The notes under the pieces: generated by a model
What the model was told of the DNA's origin: nothing
What the model saw: the letters and a program-made list of their open reading frames with translations, nothing else
Database searches by the model: none
Part shown: positions 34,541-46,508 of the stretch, piece after piece
How positions within the stretch are numbered: the first letter of the stretch is position 1
How the letters are laid out: every line of letters begins with the position of its first letter
NCBI GenBank assembly: GCA_958450325.1
Contig: OY288242.1
Span: forward strand, 69,062,062-69,126,061
DNA length: 64,000 bases
Origin: Agrostemma githago
Taxonomy: Eukaryota > Streptophyta > Magnoliopsida > Caryophyllales > Caryophyllaceae
Reading direction: 5' to 3'
Position numbers and translations under genes: made by a program

Positions 34541-37036
34541 TGTTATCGTCCTTCCACCTTTTTAATAACACTCTTAGGAATTAGGAACACTCTAGCCCAA
34601 TATATATGCAGGTTATGCAGGACAGAGTTCACCAAAGTCAGCCTTCCACCATAGGAGAGGTGTTTGGAGCCCAAAGCTCTAATTCTGTCCATTATTTTCT
34701 CAGACAATATGTGACAATCCAATACTCCTAACTTCTTATAAGAGATAGGAATGCCAAGGTATTTAAATGGTAATTTACCCATTGTCATACCTGTAATCCT
34801 CAATATACCAGCCACATCTCTAGTCCCATTCGTGAAAATTTCAGACTTACTTTCATTCACACTCAAACCTGAAGCCACTGAAAATGTCAGGAAAGCTCTC
34901 ATTAGGACTGTAACAGATGCCCTATCTCCATAAGAAAAAAGCAAAAGATCGTCAGCAAAACAAAGGTGGGTTAGCTGGATTTGTTTACATAAGCTAAGGA
35001 GTGATATTTAAATCCCTCAAACTGTTGCACTTTCTTTAAAATCCGAGATAAGTACTCCATACAAATTGCAAATAGTAAAGGAGAGAGTGGGTCTTCTTGC
35101 CTTAGCCCTCTCGTCCCTTTATAGTACCCAAAAATGGATCCATTTAAGACCAAAGAAAAGCTTGTAGAGGTAACACAAGCCATTATCATGTCCACAAATT
35201 TCCTAGGGAAGTTTAAAGCTTTCATCATCTCCTCAAGAAAAGGACATTCTATTGAGTCATATGCCTTTCTTAGGTCTATCTTCATTAGGCGTCTTGGTGA
35301 GCAAGATTTTCTACCATATAACCGAAGAATGTCTTGACAAATTAGAATATTCTCTACTATTTCATTCCCTCCCATGAACAAATCCACTTTGATTCTGACT
35401 TATTATGTCAAGGAGAACCCTTCTTAATCTTGTGCACATAATCTTAGTGATACATTTATATATGGTGTTACAGCAGGCAATAGGGCAAAATTAGGTAACA
35501 TCTTCAGGCATTGCAGTATTAGGAATGAGGGTAGAAGAGTATGATTCAGCTGCTTCAGCATTTTCCCATTCCTAAAAAAGTTATGAACTGCTTGGGTAAC
35601 ACTAGCACCAATTATAGACCAAGCATCCTTATAGAACTGGCTGGTATAACCATCAGGTCCTGTACTCTTATCTCGTGGTATATCAAAAATGCACTATTTG
35701 ATTTCCTCAACCATTGCAGGTTTTAACAGCTCGCCAGCATGTGTCTCATTCACTAGCTTCCCTTTCCTGACAGTGTCTTTATGCACATGCTTAACCTTCT
35801 TACTAGTTCCTAACAAGTCAATATAAAAACTTTTAAAAGCCTGATTAATGTCCTCAGGTTCAGAAAGTAGATTTCCATGAACATCTTTTATACTTATGAC
35901 TTTTTTAGTTGACCTTCTTCTCTTGATACAAGAATGAAAATATGAAGTATTGTCATCCCCCTCTTCTATCCATTTGGATTTTGCCTTTTGTCTAAGAAAA
36001 GAGTGAGTTGCTTTTCTCAAGAATAACACCCCCTTGGCCAAAATTCTCTCATGTTGATGCATATCTTCATTCAAGAGATCCAGTTGAAGCTGCTGTTGGA
36101 CAGTATCCATCGCAATTGTTCCAAGCTGATAAGCCTTTTTCATCTCAGAAAATCTCCCTCTATTGAGTTTCTTGAGTTCTCCTTTTGCCATTTTTAGCTT
36201 CTGAACCAGCCTGTACATATGGGTGCCCTCTACATTTATATTCCAAACATCCTTAATAAGATCTTCAAACTTCTCATCCATTGCCCACATATTGAAGTAT
36301 TTAAAATTGGCCTTTTTGACATTCTTAGCTGCCTCTAAATGGATTAAGCAAGGAGTGTGATCAAACAATCCTTCAGGAAGAAAATGACCACTAGAATTAG
36401 GAAACAAATCCAACCAATCAGCATTAAAGAACACCCTATCAATCCGGCTAAAAACTCTAATGCCTTTCTCATGCTTATTGTTCCAAGCATAGTAAGATGA
36501 TGAGGTAATCATTTCTGTAACTTCACACTCTTGCACACAATTTTGAAACCTCCTAAATTCTGCCCAGGTAGTAGGAGCTCAAATCCTTTCACCTAGTTGT
36601 AGAATATTATTGAAATCACCCCATATAATCAAAGCACCTGTTACTCTACGCTTATATCTTTTCATAATGCTTCATAAACAGTTCCTTTCAGCAGGTTTGT
36701 TAAACCCATACACCACTGTCAGATAATATTGAACCTTCCTTATCTTATCCACCACCAAAACCAATATAGTCTGAGTTGTTGCTTCAATAACATTAATACC
36801 ATAGCTATTAGGTTGCCATAGAATCCAAATTCTTCCACCTTTATGTTGCATATTATTGGTAGTGATGGCCCAATCAGCACAAATGTTATTCATTACTCAG
36901 CCAATTACTAGCCTTAACTCTAGTCTCCAACAGACTGAATTGCCCAACCTTATTCTTGTTTAGGAACCATTTAATGTCCTTTTATTTATTTAGGCTATTA
37001 AGACCCATAATGTTCCAAAAGCCAATTAATACTATC
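34541..37036 (-). pseudogene. LINE ORF2: endonuclease and reverse transcriptase
   Basis: The likely start is near 37036, where GFWNIMGLNSLNK resembles the WNIRGLN start of plant L1 endonucleases. The APE-type endonuclease continues through 36893-36672 and 36536, with SRIDRVFFNADW and LFDHTPCLI. A long linker contains KSKWIEEGDDNTSYFHSCIKR. RT motifs follow: MKIDLRKAYDSI, GLRQEDPLSPLLFAICMEYLSR, catalytic FADD at about 34950, and FKYLGIPISYKKL. Several stops and frameshifts separate the pieces. The enzyme would nick target DNA and prime reverse transcription of the LINE RNA. Confidence 0.85.
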
Positions 37037-38216
37037 CATCTTCAGGTGGTCTAGTGTTGTTACCCACTCCATTTTCCTTACCCTGTGACTTAAGTAAAGC
37101 CTCCATGAAGTTCAATCCACCTGGTGTAAATTTTTTAGTACCTTCTTCATCATTCCTACAAGCCTTAGTGACCTTCTGAGAGGAAAGCTGAATGACATTC
37201 ACCTCAGGGGTAACTAATCCATCAGTATCCACTAATAGGAAAGGTGGAGTCTTTGCTCTCTGTTCAACAGGCTTAGGTTTCCAAACCTTTTTCCCCACAT
37301 GTTGTACTGGTTTATCCTTCCTAAACACCTCCTTAGTATGGCATATGCCCTTACATGTCAAACATTCAACTGGAACCCAGTCATAAACCACAGTAACCTT
37401 ATGCTCTAACCCTTTTGCATCTAAGAATTCAATCTTTATTGGGAAAGGCTAGTTAAATTATACTTCCACTAACATCCTAGCATAACTCAGAAAGGTTTTG
37501 TGAGTAGTAATCTCATCACATTTGATGAACTTACCCACTAGTCCATAAATCTTTGTAAGACTAGATAGCCCCCAGAATTGCAGTTCCAAGCCCTGCAACT
37601 TAATCCAGATTGGTACAGTTTTGCAACTCTGTTTGATTAACTTACTCTTTGGCATCCATTCCTTGAGAACTACAGGTTTGTTATCAAACATCACATACCC
37701 AGTCTCTAGAGCCTTAAATTTATCCTCATTTGAGTTAAATCTGGTTAAAAAAAACTTCATTGGGCATGGAAGAAATCTTGTCAATGCTTAAATGGTTCCA
37801 AGTGCGTCTTATGAAGTCAGTCAACACATTCAAAGGAGGATTAGCACTTACCACATAACCGTAAACTGCAGTGGACCAAAATTGTATTTCGTCAGCTTCA
37901 TCTTCATCTGTTAGCTGCAAAACAAGTTTACCACTCTTGCGTTCACACTGTACAGTCTCCCATGCATGGTTGCTCTTCTTCCTCATTATCAGCCACTAGG
38001 TCTTCATCTATAACCTTCATCTCCTTGTTTAACTCATATGGTTGCAATTCAACACTATTGTCTTCGTCAGCTCAATATTTTTTGAAGCAATAGAATTTTT
38101 TGAATTTTTTGTGGATGAATTAGTAGAATGAGCTTGCATTTCAGTTTCAGTCTCATTATTATTGGTGAAAGATTGACAGGTGGTGGACTGCTCATTATTT
38201 TCTTGGATCTTGTCAT
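37032..38216 (-). pseudogene. LINE ORF1 (DUF4283 RNA-binding, zinc knuckle)
   Basis: The ATG at 38216 (MTRSKKI) starts a frame broken by shifts. The DUF4283 part reads AWETVQCERKSGKLVLQLTDEDEAD, ALETGYVMFDNKPVVLKEWMP and TVPIWIKLQGLELQFWG. Then comes YDWVPVECLTCKGICHTKEVFRK, a zf-CCHC_4-like knuckle whose last Cys has become Phe. This domain order is typical of plant L1 ORF1, which packages LINE RNA. The end at 37032 abuts the ORF2 start. Confidence 0.8.
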
Positions 38217-38285
38217 CTTCAAAAGCTGCTAGTCAAATCACACACCTAGGTTTTTAGAGCTTTCTCTCTCTCTCCTTAATATTTT

Positions 38286-38867
38286 TCATTGTCTTGAATT
38301 GTATAAATCCTTTCCGGGTGGCTGTCTTGAATTGTATAATATTTGCGTCTTGATCCTTCCTTGGATCATTGCATAAACTCTTGACGAGAGCTTACTCTTG
38401 GCGAGCGCGTAATTGTATTTGTGGTGCTTTTGCTTTGTGTTTTGCTTTTACTTGTATGTTTCTTGTGTTGATGATGGGTATCTGCTAGGGATATAGTTTA
38501 GTTGCGTGGACTTGTACTCAATGGAGAAATGGGTTTGCATCTCGTGCTTTGGTATAGGAGCGGCTTTGCTTAAGTTGATAGGTACTGTTGGGGATTTTTG
38601 TTTTGCATTGCGCGGAGTTCTACTCTGTATGGGGGTCCGTTGGAGATTTGAAAGATGGTTGTAATTGCTTCATTTTTGCTTGGGAGTCTTGGAATATGTG
38701 TATTCAGATTCTGGGGAACCATTGAACGTGTTAAGATTTGCTTTAGGCTAGCAGGTTAAGCGCGAGCCCTCTTGCCCCTTGATTCTCAGGCGCGGGGGTC
38801 CTTAAGGCTGATGCAGCTCAGCTTCCATGGTCCTTAAGGTTGGATTGGTGATTGCTTAGAGCATTCG
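38286..38867. other. No gene recognised
   Basis: T-rich sequence with a repeated CTTGAATTGTATAA motif (38293, 38328). It may be 5' noncoding or intronic sequence of the PMD fragment that follows. Confidence 0.4.
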
Positions 38868-39659
38868 GCGTACAGCTCGCCTCATAGTTTGGCAAGTTCT
38901 TACATCACCTATCATTTCAAGAGGTTGCACGTGTTGAAGGGTCGGGCGCCCAACACACCGGTGCAGGATGCCCGTTTGTGGTTGTGGTACTTCTTGGGCT
39001 TCACCCACTTTTCTGACAAGGGTAGGTGAGAGATTCAGCACCAAGATTTTGCCGCTCTTAGCGGATTTAGGGCAGCTGGGGCGTTTCGATTGGGTGACAG
39101 CAGGTTTTGCTGAGATGAACCGCTGTTTGCAAGTAATGGTGAGGCCGCAGAAGGTGGTCACCAGGTTGGCGATACCCATCGTGGGTCCATGTCTCGTGCT
39201 AGAGGTACGTCATTTGTTAATAGTGTTTGCTAACATGGCGTTGTTTCGTCCTTGTTTGATTTTAACATATTTTTGGGATTTCAAAGGCTTTGATATATTC
39301 CTACTTCCCGTAATTGGCGCCTAAGATGGTGCTCGTTCACCCGGCCAGGTTCCCTGCCGGGATCTAGTGGAGGTTGGCTCAGCCGAAGTCAACTACGAGT
39401 CACTACACAGCTGAAAACGTTCTGGTGCATCGTGGTAAGTTTTGGCTTTGTTATTTATTTCTTGTTTTGTTTGGATAGAGTCATCTTTGAAATGTCGTTG
39501 TTTTGCTTTCTTAGTTAGCGGATCCAGCTGACGTCGTTTAGCCTCCAGACTGTCCCTTGACACTGCTCATGGTGGATGCGGCGGCCGTGAGGTACATCGA
39601 GCCTCTTCCCCCTTGTTCTGTAGAGGAGTTGTATGTTGGGATGGAGTGGTGTGACCGGG

Positions 39660-41549
39660 TGACGTGCACCCCAATCGGATCGGTCGTTTAGCGAAGGACC
39701 GGGGGTCAAACAATATTTATAGACTCGGAATAACACAAAAACTACTAGAGTAATCATGGTAAGTCGAGGTCGGTCCACAGGGAACGGAACGTAGTAGTAG
39801 CGAGTTAAAAGTGATGTGTTTGGAATCTAGAGGGGGGTTCTAAGGGTCGAGTCTACACTAGAAAAATAACGATAAAAATAGCTAGAGATAACCAATCTAG
39901 GAAAAGGTGTTAGGGGGAAGTCGGGATTTGGAACATGGAGTCTAAGAAGGTCGGAATCGGGTTTTTGTCGCAACATTGATAAAGGGAGAATGCCACCTTT
40001 CGGTTTCTTCACCCAACCCACCTAAAAACCCGCTTTCGCGGCGAAGAAGGGTAAGTCTCTAGTTATGGTAATTTCTACCCCGAGTTTCCCCATATTGATA
40101 GAAATGAGTCAAGGTCGGTCTAGTTTGCCGGACTAAAACAACAATGACACAACAACCACAAACAAGATAAACCAACAAGCAAGCAACCCACCAACATCCC
40201 TTAATTCAAATAATCCAAGTCCTCATCCCTAAACCCCCCCCCCCCCCCCCAACAAGAAATCTACTCATTGATCATAATGGAAGACAACAAAACATTAGCT
40301 AAGGAGAAAATAACTACAACATGCATAATAACTAAATCTAAAGAAACTAACAACAAAATAATGAGAAAACTATGATCTAACAATTACCCACTAAACTATG
40401 GAAGAGATACTATCTAACAAAATAAACTAGAGAATAATCTAGAACAACATAAGTAAAATCTAGAGAAACTAACAACACTAAGATGATTTAAACGAGACAA
40501 TAATGAGAGAACTATATTAAATCTAAACTAGAGATTAGAGAGTGGAAGAGAAATATACCAACTATGAAGATCTACAAATAATAAGAAGATTGCATAAATA
40601 AAGGTTGAATCTTTGATGAAGAGAATGAAGAACTCGTCACTAATTCTTCAATAAACCCCACAAATCTTCAAATAAAACTTGAAACTTGAAATAATAATCT
40701 TCTACAAACTTGAAATCTAGAGAATTGTTGATGAAACTAGGTAGATCTACTACTAAATTACTACTAGAATTATAGAGAATTACTAATAAGAATACTACTA
40801 GATTATTCTATTAATGGATGAAGTAACTACCCTAATGGTGGATGGAGATACTGCACTAATGATGAGATGTGATGGATAGTTCTGGATGCCTTGGGCAACA
40901 AACTAGGGTAACATATATATAGTAATGCCTTAATGGGTCTCTTAACCTAAAGCCCAAATCCAACCTTTTGCTCCATTAGTGAGACAATCACCCCTTGCAT
41001 CTTCATGGGGTGAAACTTCGCCCTACGGCCTGACGAATTAATCCCACCGGGTGAAATTTCACCTGGTGAGATTTTCTTCGCATTTCGTGGTTTTTGGCAC
41101 TTTTCTCCATCGGGTGAAATTTCACCCGGTGGGCGAAATTTCGCCCGGTCATTTTCGCCCGGTGGAAAAGCTCGGAAAATCTTCGGGAAGGCACTTTACC
41201 GTCGGGTGAAATTTCGCCCGGTGGTACTTCATCGGGTGAAATTTCACCCGGTCATTTTCTTTGGCCTCTTTCCTTGTCTCATTCTTCGTCGATTGATTGG
41301 ATGAATTTAAACTTTAAGTTGTGTGCTTTGCTCTTTGGACGGTATTCCCTTCTCTTGTGCTCGTGGAAGCTCGGTCGTGATTTCGGTACCAAATCCTATC
41401 AAAATTGATAGAAAAACTACCAAAAACACGTAAAACACACAAGAGGGATGCTAATGCGAGAAGTACTCAAAATATGGCGATAATCGCACTCTAAACTCGC
41501 AAAACGAGGGGAAAATGAGTCTAAATGAGGGAAAATTTAACACACAACA
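39660..41549 (-). mobile_element. Solo LTR, 1890 bp, in the PMD fragment
   Basis: The plus strand begins TGACGTGCACCCC and ends TTAACACACAACA, with a perfect 5-bp TSD CCGGG (39655-39659 and 41550-41554). The minus orientation follows from GGTCGGTCCACAGGGAACGG (plus reading, about 39767), a U5-type block, and the TATA-like stretch at 40914-40921. It contains a C17 run (40234-40250). Confidence 0.88.
40914..41251 (-). promoter_or_regulatory. Solo-LTR promoter module: GGGTGAAATTTCACCC palindrome array
   Basis: Minus-strand ATATATAT is at 40914-40921. Upstream of it are five near-perfect palindromes, CGGGTGAAATTTCACCCG or the variant GGGCGAAATTTCGCCC, at about 41047, 41109, 41131, 41203 and 41232. 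A sixth decayed copy is at 41007. Distance to TATA is about 90-335 bp. Confidence 0.55.
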
Positions 41550-41799
41550 CCGGGTATACCGGGTAAGCACTCATGGTTTGTTTTTGAACTTGTTTTTGTG
41601 GTTTTAGGTATTTGTGGCGAACTCGTCTGGTTCTGTGGTTCAGGTATCCTCGGCTACCCATCAGAGGCTGTGGCAGGCCGCGAACCATTGTTGGGCACAT
41701 GCATCGGGAAGGGCTCATGCCTCAGCTCACGATGCGGAGTCTGGATCAGTATGATGCTTTTTGCTTTGTTTTCGTTGATGCATGATGAAGTGTTTGGTG

Positions 41800-42137
41800 T
41801 TTGAGATTTGTGTATTTTGTCCCCTGAGTGAGGATGAATTTTGTCCCCGTTCCACGTGGTGCTTAACACTTGGCATATCACGGATTGCGTGACTACCTGA
41901 GACGGACAGAACGTCAATCGGGGGCCCTCCCAACGGTTCGGGTTTAACCCCACCGCTAAGTAGGTCGATTGGTCATAGAATAGGTTGGGGTGGGCCTTAT
42001 GAGGACCGAAAACCTGTAGTGACCACAAAAGAACTCAAAACAGTGCGACAGTTGACCTTGTTCAAGTTTCACCACCACTGGAAATTTGTAGGCCCGACAG
42101 GGTCGAGCATTCCATCTCCCCAGCGGAGTCGTCAAAC
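41800..42137 (-). mobile_element. Primer site and leader of a Tat/Ogre-like element, truncated
   Basis: Directly after the LTR end at 42138 (minus strand) comes GTTTGACGACTCCGCTGGGG, resembling the CGACTCCGCTGGGGA primer site described for Ogre/Tat elements (tRNA-Arg type). About 300 bp of leader follows before the PMD fragment. No gag is present. Confidence 0.55.
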
Positions 42138-43615
42138 TGTGGACGCTACCACCCGTGTGCGCGGACCCGCGCTTATCCGCGGCGGCCACCCACACGGCCC
42201 ACGGGGGGGTCGGTCCGATCCCGCGTTCGGGACGAAGTGTCGGACCTCGATTTGGTTGACGATTCGTGGGTTGTATTAGATAGATGTATGGGCGCATCTA
42301 TGTTTCCACAGAAATCGATCGAGTTGTGGTTGTAAATGTTTAAAGGCCGGATCATTTGGTCTGGCAACCGTTTAGTGGACCCAAATTCGCGATGTGATGT
42401 GGAGTTGCCACCGAACAATTATGGGGTTCGAACACCATTCGAGTCAACTTTAATCCTTAGTCGACTCAAAGTTGAGTGACATAGGGACCTAGAGATAGAG
42501 ACTTGTATCCTTAAGCACTCCATGTCTGGAATGACTCTCGTTACCAATGGTTTCCGACGTCTGGAAACCGTAGATTCTGAGTAAGGGGTGAGGTTACGTA
42601 TTGGGAAGTCAATTATCGTTTGACTATCGACACCCAATCCCGCTCGCACGTAGCGGCCTCTACTAATCAATCGATGCCAGATTTATCTCGTTCTAATGTA
42701 AAAGGAAGCGGTAAAGTGTGGATATAGTGACAACCTAGTGACGACCGTTCGGCGTAGGCGATCTCGTGGATCGTAGGAATTCTTGAATTTAACCCGATAG
42801 GAACCGGATTCATTTGACCCTTCCGTCTTGAATACCGTGGTGTGCGGTAGCGAAGTTTCAGTAGTATGCTCGAGAAAGATTAGACTACAAAGAATAAGGA
42901 TTCTTTGCTTGCTCGAATCCCTTGTCAATCTCGTACGGATTATGAACTCGAGAGAAATCAAAGAGAACGATATATTCGCGGACTAAGGAGTTAATGAACT
43001 CGGGAGGTCTTTGAATATTGTGTGCTCTTCTTTGCTTTTGTCGAATAGGAACTCGGGAAAGTTTGGAAGAGTGAATTGTTGTCTTGAATGGTTGAGGGGA
43101 GGGGGGTATACATAGATGTTTCGATGCTGGATTCGAGCACGTAAACGTGATGCCTCGTGCGACTCGATTCTGAGGCGCGACGCCTGCTGCGGCTGAGTTT
43201 TCGATGTCAAGATTTGGAAAATTTTCCAAAGCGGGAAGATACAAGATCTTAGGATATTTTGCGCGGCGCTTTGCTTCCTAAGGCACCTAGAACCGCGCGC
43301 ATGGGCCTGGTTTGGGTTCGGTTCGGATTTCGAGGTTTGACTCGGGTTTGACTTGCTAGCTCGGGTTTGACTTTGCATTTTGGTACCGATTCGGGGCCCC
43401 GGAGTCGAAATTGACTCTAGTTAGTGTTGACGCGACCGGAACGACTCGACTAAGACTGTCTAGATGTTGAATTAATTTTTTCGAGTAATTAATTGATTCG
43501 TTCTATAGAAAAATCATGTGAAACATCGTAAAATCGCGTCGTGTTGCAGTGCGATCATCATCGGGTGTTTGTCGGACGCTCTAGTAGCCACCAAGTACAA
43601 ATCCGGGTATCTACA
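42138..43615 (-). mobile_element. 5' LTR of a truncated Tat/Ogre-like element
   Basis: The plus strand begins TGTGGACGCTACC and ends GGGTATCTACA. It shares several blocks with the inverted LTR at 60091-62657: GGAGTTGCCACCGA, AATGACTCTCGTTACCAA, TGAGTAAGGGGTGAGG, AGCGGCCTCTACTAA. It is thus a diverged member of the same superfamily as the solo LTRs at 5571 and 43892. The bases on the two sides (CAAAC and ATAAT) do not match, consistent with one LTR of a once-complete element. Confidence 0.65.
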
Positions 43616-43776
43616 ATAATATTCGTCTCTCGTACTTTTTCACTTCACTTTTTTCTCATTTAATTAATACCAGTATAATATATTAATATCCTTCTTACTT
43701 TTTCAATCCATTCCATCTTTTTTATTAAAATAATACTTCTTCCTTATTTTTTCACCCAAAACTTTATTTATTTAAA

Positions 43777-46508
43777 GAGTAAATTAAAAATTACTCCCTT
43801 TTAAGATACCAAATTACCAATTTTAATTTACTCCTTTTTGAAATTTTTGTTAAAAATAACTCCCAAAATCTATCAAAAGTTCAAAAATTACTGTAGACAC
43901 CCACATTTTGACCGCCAGGTGTCTATAATAGTTCCCGCCAAACACCCGATGATGATTGGACGTAAACGTGCTTTGATAGACTCGGATATGGGCTTTTAAT
44001 CATGGACATTTGGTTTAGACTTTTTAAGGAGTACAAATTTCATAAAACCAACCTCAAATCCAGGCCTAGTGGGTCGTTTCGAGTCAAATAACACTAATTT
44101 GGGTCGAAACCGTCACCAGGGGTAAAACCGTCTTTTAGCGAACGAGTCAAAACCCGGTCAAAGATTTTCTCGAGACATGTGACTCAGCCGTGACACTCAC
44201 ACGGTTGATTCCTACCCAAATTCCTACAAAATTTTAGATTCATTAAAGCATTAAACAATTCCGTTAAAGGTAGAATTCGACCTCAAGTAGGAATTCTATC
44301 CGGAAACCGAGTCAGACATTGACCGAGTACCAAATACTCGGCCAAACACTCCTCAATCAGCCGAGACACCCTTTCTTCTTGGCCAAGAAAGCGGAATTCT
44401 CATGCTCCTCAAACTCCTACGTTTCCTATCCTAAGCGGTATTCAAACTCTCCTAAACCAAGGTCGGAAACTCCCTATAAATAGGACCTCCCGTCCAACAC
44501 AATGAAAATCAATCAAACACATCGAAAGACAACCCCAAACACGTTTTTTTCCAGCCAATACACACGGTTTTTATACACCCTCCACACACGGTTTATATAC
44601 AAACTCGATAGTTAGCAAATCCCGTCACTTTTCCCGAAGCCTCGAAGCCCCGACCACACGTCAAACCCGGCGTCCCAAACCACCCAAACCGATACACCTT
44701 AACTCATCCTCATCATCTCGACGCTCCCAAGTCTAAGCCACTTCCCGACGAGCCTTATCCCGAGAAAACAAAGCATGTAGGTTGAGGGTGTAAATCAAAC
44801 CCGACTCTTCTCTTTTCTCTTCTCTTCTTCTCGTTTTTTTATGGGTCTTTTCGTTGGTCTTTTTTCTATTTTTCTAATATCAATATTATTAAAAACTATT
44901 TTCATATATCGAATATCGTATCAAAAAGAATTATATTAAGTTTTCGACGATATCGTTACATTTTTTTTATTCAAAACCCTTTTTTACAACTTTTCGTTCA
45001 AAATTCTTTTCTTTATACTTTTCGTTCAAAAAACAAATTTTTTTTAAAACCTTTTCTAAAGTCATTCCGACTATTCGATATCGATTTCATAATCGAATAT
45101 CGAATATGACGAATATCGAAAATATAAACCGAGTATAAATTAATCCATATTTGTACGCGATTTATAAAATTAACGATTTTCGACAAAAAAATAAAAAGCG
45201 AACAGACTCGCGCGCGAGTCGCGCCCGGTCCGGGCGACTCGCACACGAGTCTGTGACCCGGCCCTTTTTTTTAGTTTTTCGATCGTTTTATTTTTATTAT
45301 TTTACGAAACGATTTCTAAATTTATATCTTTTCCAAAACTATTCCAAATATTTGATATTGATTTCGTAGTCAACTATCGAATATAACGAATATCGAGAAT
45401 ATTAAGTCGAGTACGAATTATGTGATATTCGTACGCGATTTAATCAAAAAAATTCCGAAAACCGGCGTCGAAATCAGGCCGCCACGCGACCCGCCTGAGT
45501 CCCGGGCGAGCCGCGCGGCCGACTGCCCGAGTGCGCCTTTCTCGTTCTTTTTTTATTATTATTTTTCGAACCTCGTTTTTTATACAAAACAACGTTTTAA
45601 TAATATTTTTCAGATTTCGATTAATATTTATTTTCTCGATCTCGAATATTTATTTGCCATATTATTATTCAATCGTTACTAACTCGTTTTCTCGTGGTTG
45701 TAGCAATTTATTTTCATATTCTGTTTTATTAGACTAAAACGAATCCACATGCTAAAATATCTTTGACGTTATTAGTTTAACATGCATTAAACGACTTAGC
45801 AACCCATTTATTTATTTCCTCACATGTCTTAGGAAAATAGTCTCTGCATATCATTCAATCGTCGAACTAACGCGTGTACACAAAACCGAACGATATCTTA
45901 GTAAAGGCCGCTAAGTGCGGGCGGGGTTGGGTGTTCTCAATGAGCTTCCCAACACGTACCCTCACCCCTTACTCAGAACCGTGGTTTCCGGATGTCCGAA
46001 ACCATTGGCAACGAGAGTCATTCAATATACGATTAACCGCGCAAGTCGGCATCGGTATCGAAATGCTAAGGGACGAACCCGATAAACTCTGACATCGGAA
46101 ATGGGCCATGTTTTAAATATGGCCCACTACGACATAGAGTGGGTTCGAATGGTTCCGAATAACCATAAAATTCGGTGGCGACCCCTACTTCGATTTAAAA
46201 TTCTATTCGGTCCATCTCATATGGAAATTCATTCGCCTGCCCAAACCCGCGCATCGCCGCGTCGGGGTGGACCTATGTCATGTCCACAATTACTCCAAAA
46301 TATAATTTTTTGACGAAAATGCCCCAAACTTTTTTATGCCATATTGCTTCACCTCACCCTCTGGCCAAGGGCATTTTCGTCCAAAAAATAAATTTGGGAG
46401 TAATTTTTGAACTTTTGATAGATTTTGGGAGTTAATTTTAACAAAAATTTCAAAATGGAGTAAATTTTAAAATTGGTATCTTAAAAGGGAGTAATTTTTA
46501 ATTTACTC
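43777..46508. mobile_element. Long-inverted-repeat MITE (about 330 bp) interrupted by a solo LTR
   Basis: The left arm GAGTAAATTAAAAATTACTC.. (43777-43891) is mirrored by the right arm ending ..GAGTAATTTTTAATTTACTC at 46508. Pairing extends about 115 bp, including TTTTAAGATACCAA and AACTCCCAAAATCTATCAAAAG. Candidate 9-bp flanks, TTATTTAAA and TTATTAAAA, match at 7 of 9 positions. A TTATTAAAATAATACTTC block also flanks both sides. A Mutator-type MITE is possible. Confidence 0.6.
43892..46288 (+). mobile_element. Solo LTR of the Tat/Ogre-like family (copy 2)
   Basis: TGTAGACACCCACATTTTG to GTCATGTCCACA, 2397 bp, perfect 5-bp TSD ATTAC (43887-43891 and 46289-46293). TATAAATA is at 44475-44482. 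Closely similar to copy 1 (5571-8136) but with only one of the two tandem dyad units (CCGAGTA-ccaaa-TACTCGG at about 44323), which accounts for most of the length difference. Confidence 0.88.

Larger units (their letters stand above)
34541..38285 (-). mobile_element. L1-type LINE lacking its 3' end
   Basis: The minus strand shows, in order, a CT/GA-rich 5' leader (about 38285-38217), ORF1 (DUF4283 plus zinc knuckle), and ORF2 (endonuclease, RT). The sequence stops inside ORF2 just after the RT thumb (IPKSVIKKVEG), with no zf-RVT domain, 3' UTR or poly(A). LINEs normally lose 5' ends, so loss of the 3' end points to later deletion or recombination with the gypsy remnant it abuts. Confidence 0.85.
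38868..41775 (+). pseudogene. Plant-mobile-domain (PMD/MAIN-like) gene fragment, split by a solo LTR
   Basis: The clearest block (about 38995-39205) reads LTRVGERFSTKILPLLADL and then GRFDWVTAGFAEMNRCL. This matches the plant mobile domain core (S.KYLPLLxDL..G.YxWGxAALAxLYR) and ends at a good donor, GAG|GTACGT. Further exon-like pieces follow: APKMVLVHPARFPAG..STTSHYTAENVL (39311-39433) and AAAVRYIEPLP..EELYVGMEWCD (39568-39655). A solo LTR (39660-41549) interrupts the latter. An exon-like, intron-bounded stretch at 41607-41750 may be the next part. PMD domains occur in host MAIN-like proteins and in proteins carried by MULE and Ty3 elements. Stops indicate decay. Confidence 0.6.

Noticed and set aside
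42019..43378. Several ORFs of 80-131 codons around 42-43.4 kb
   Set aside because: They fall in a Tat/Ogre-like LTR and leader, are GC-rich without domains, and overlap on opposite frames.
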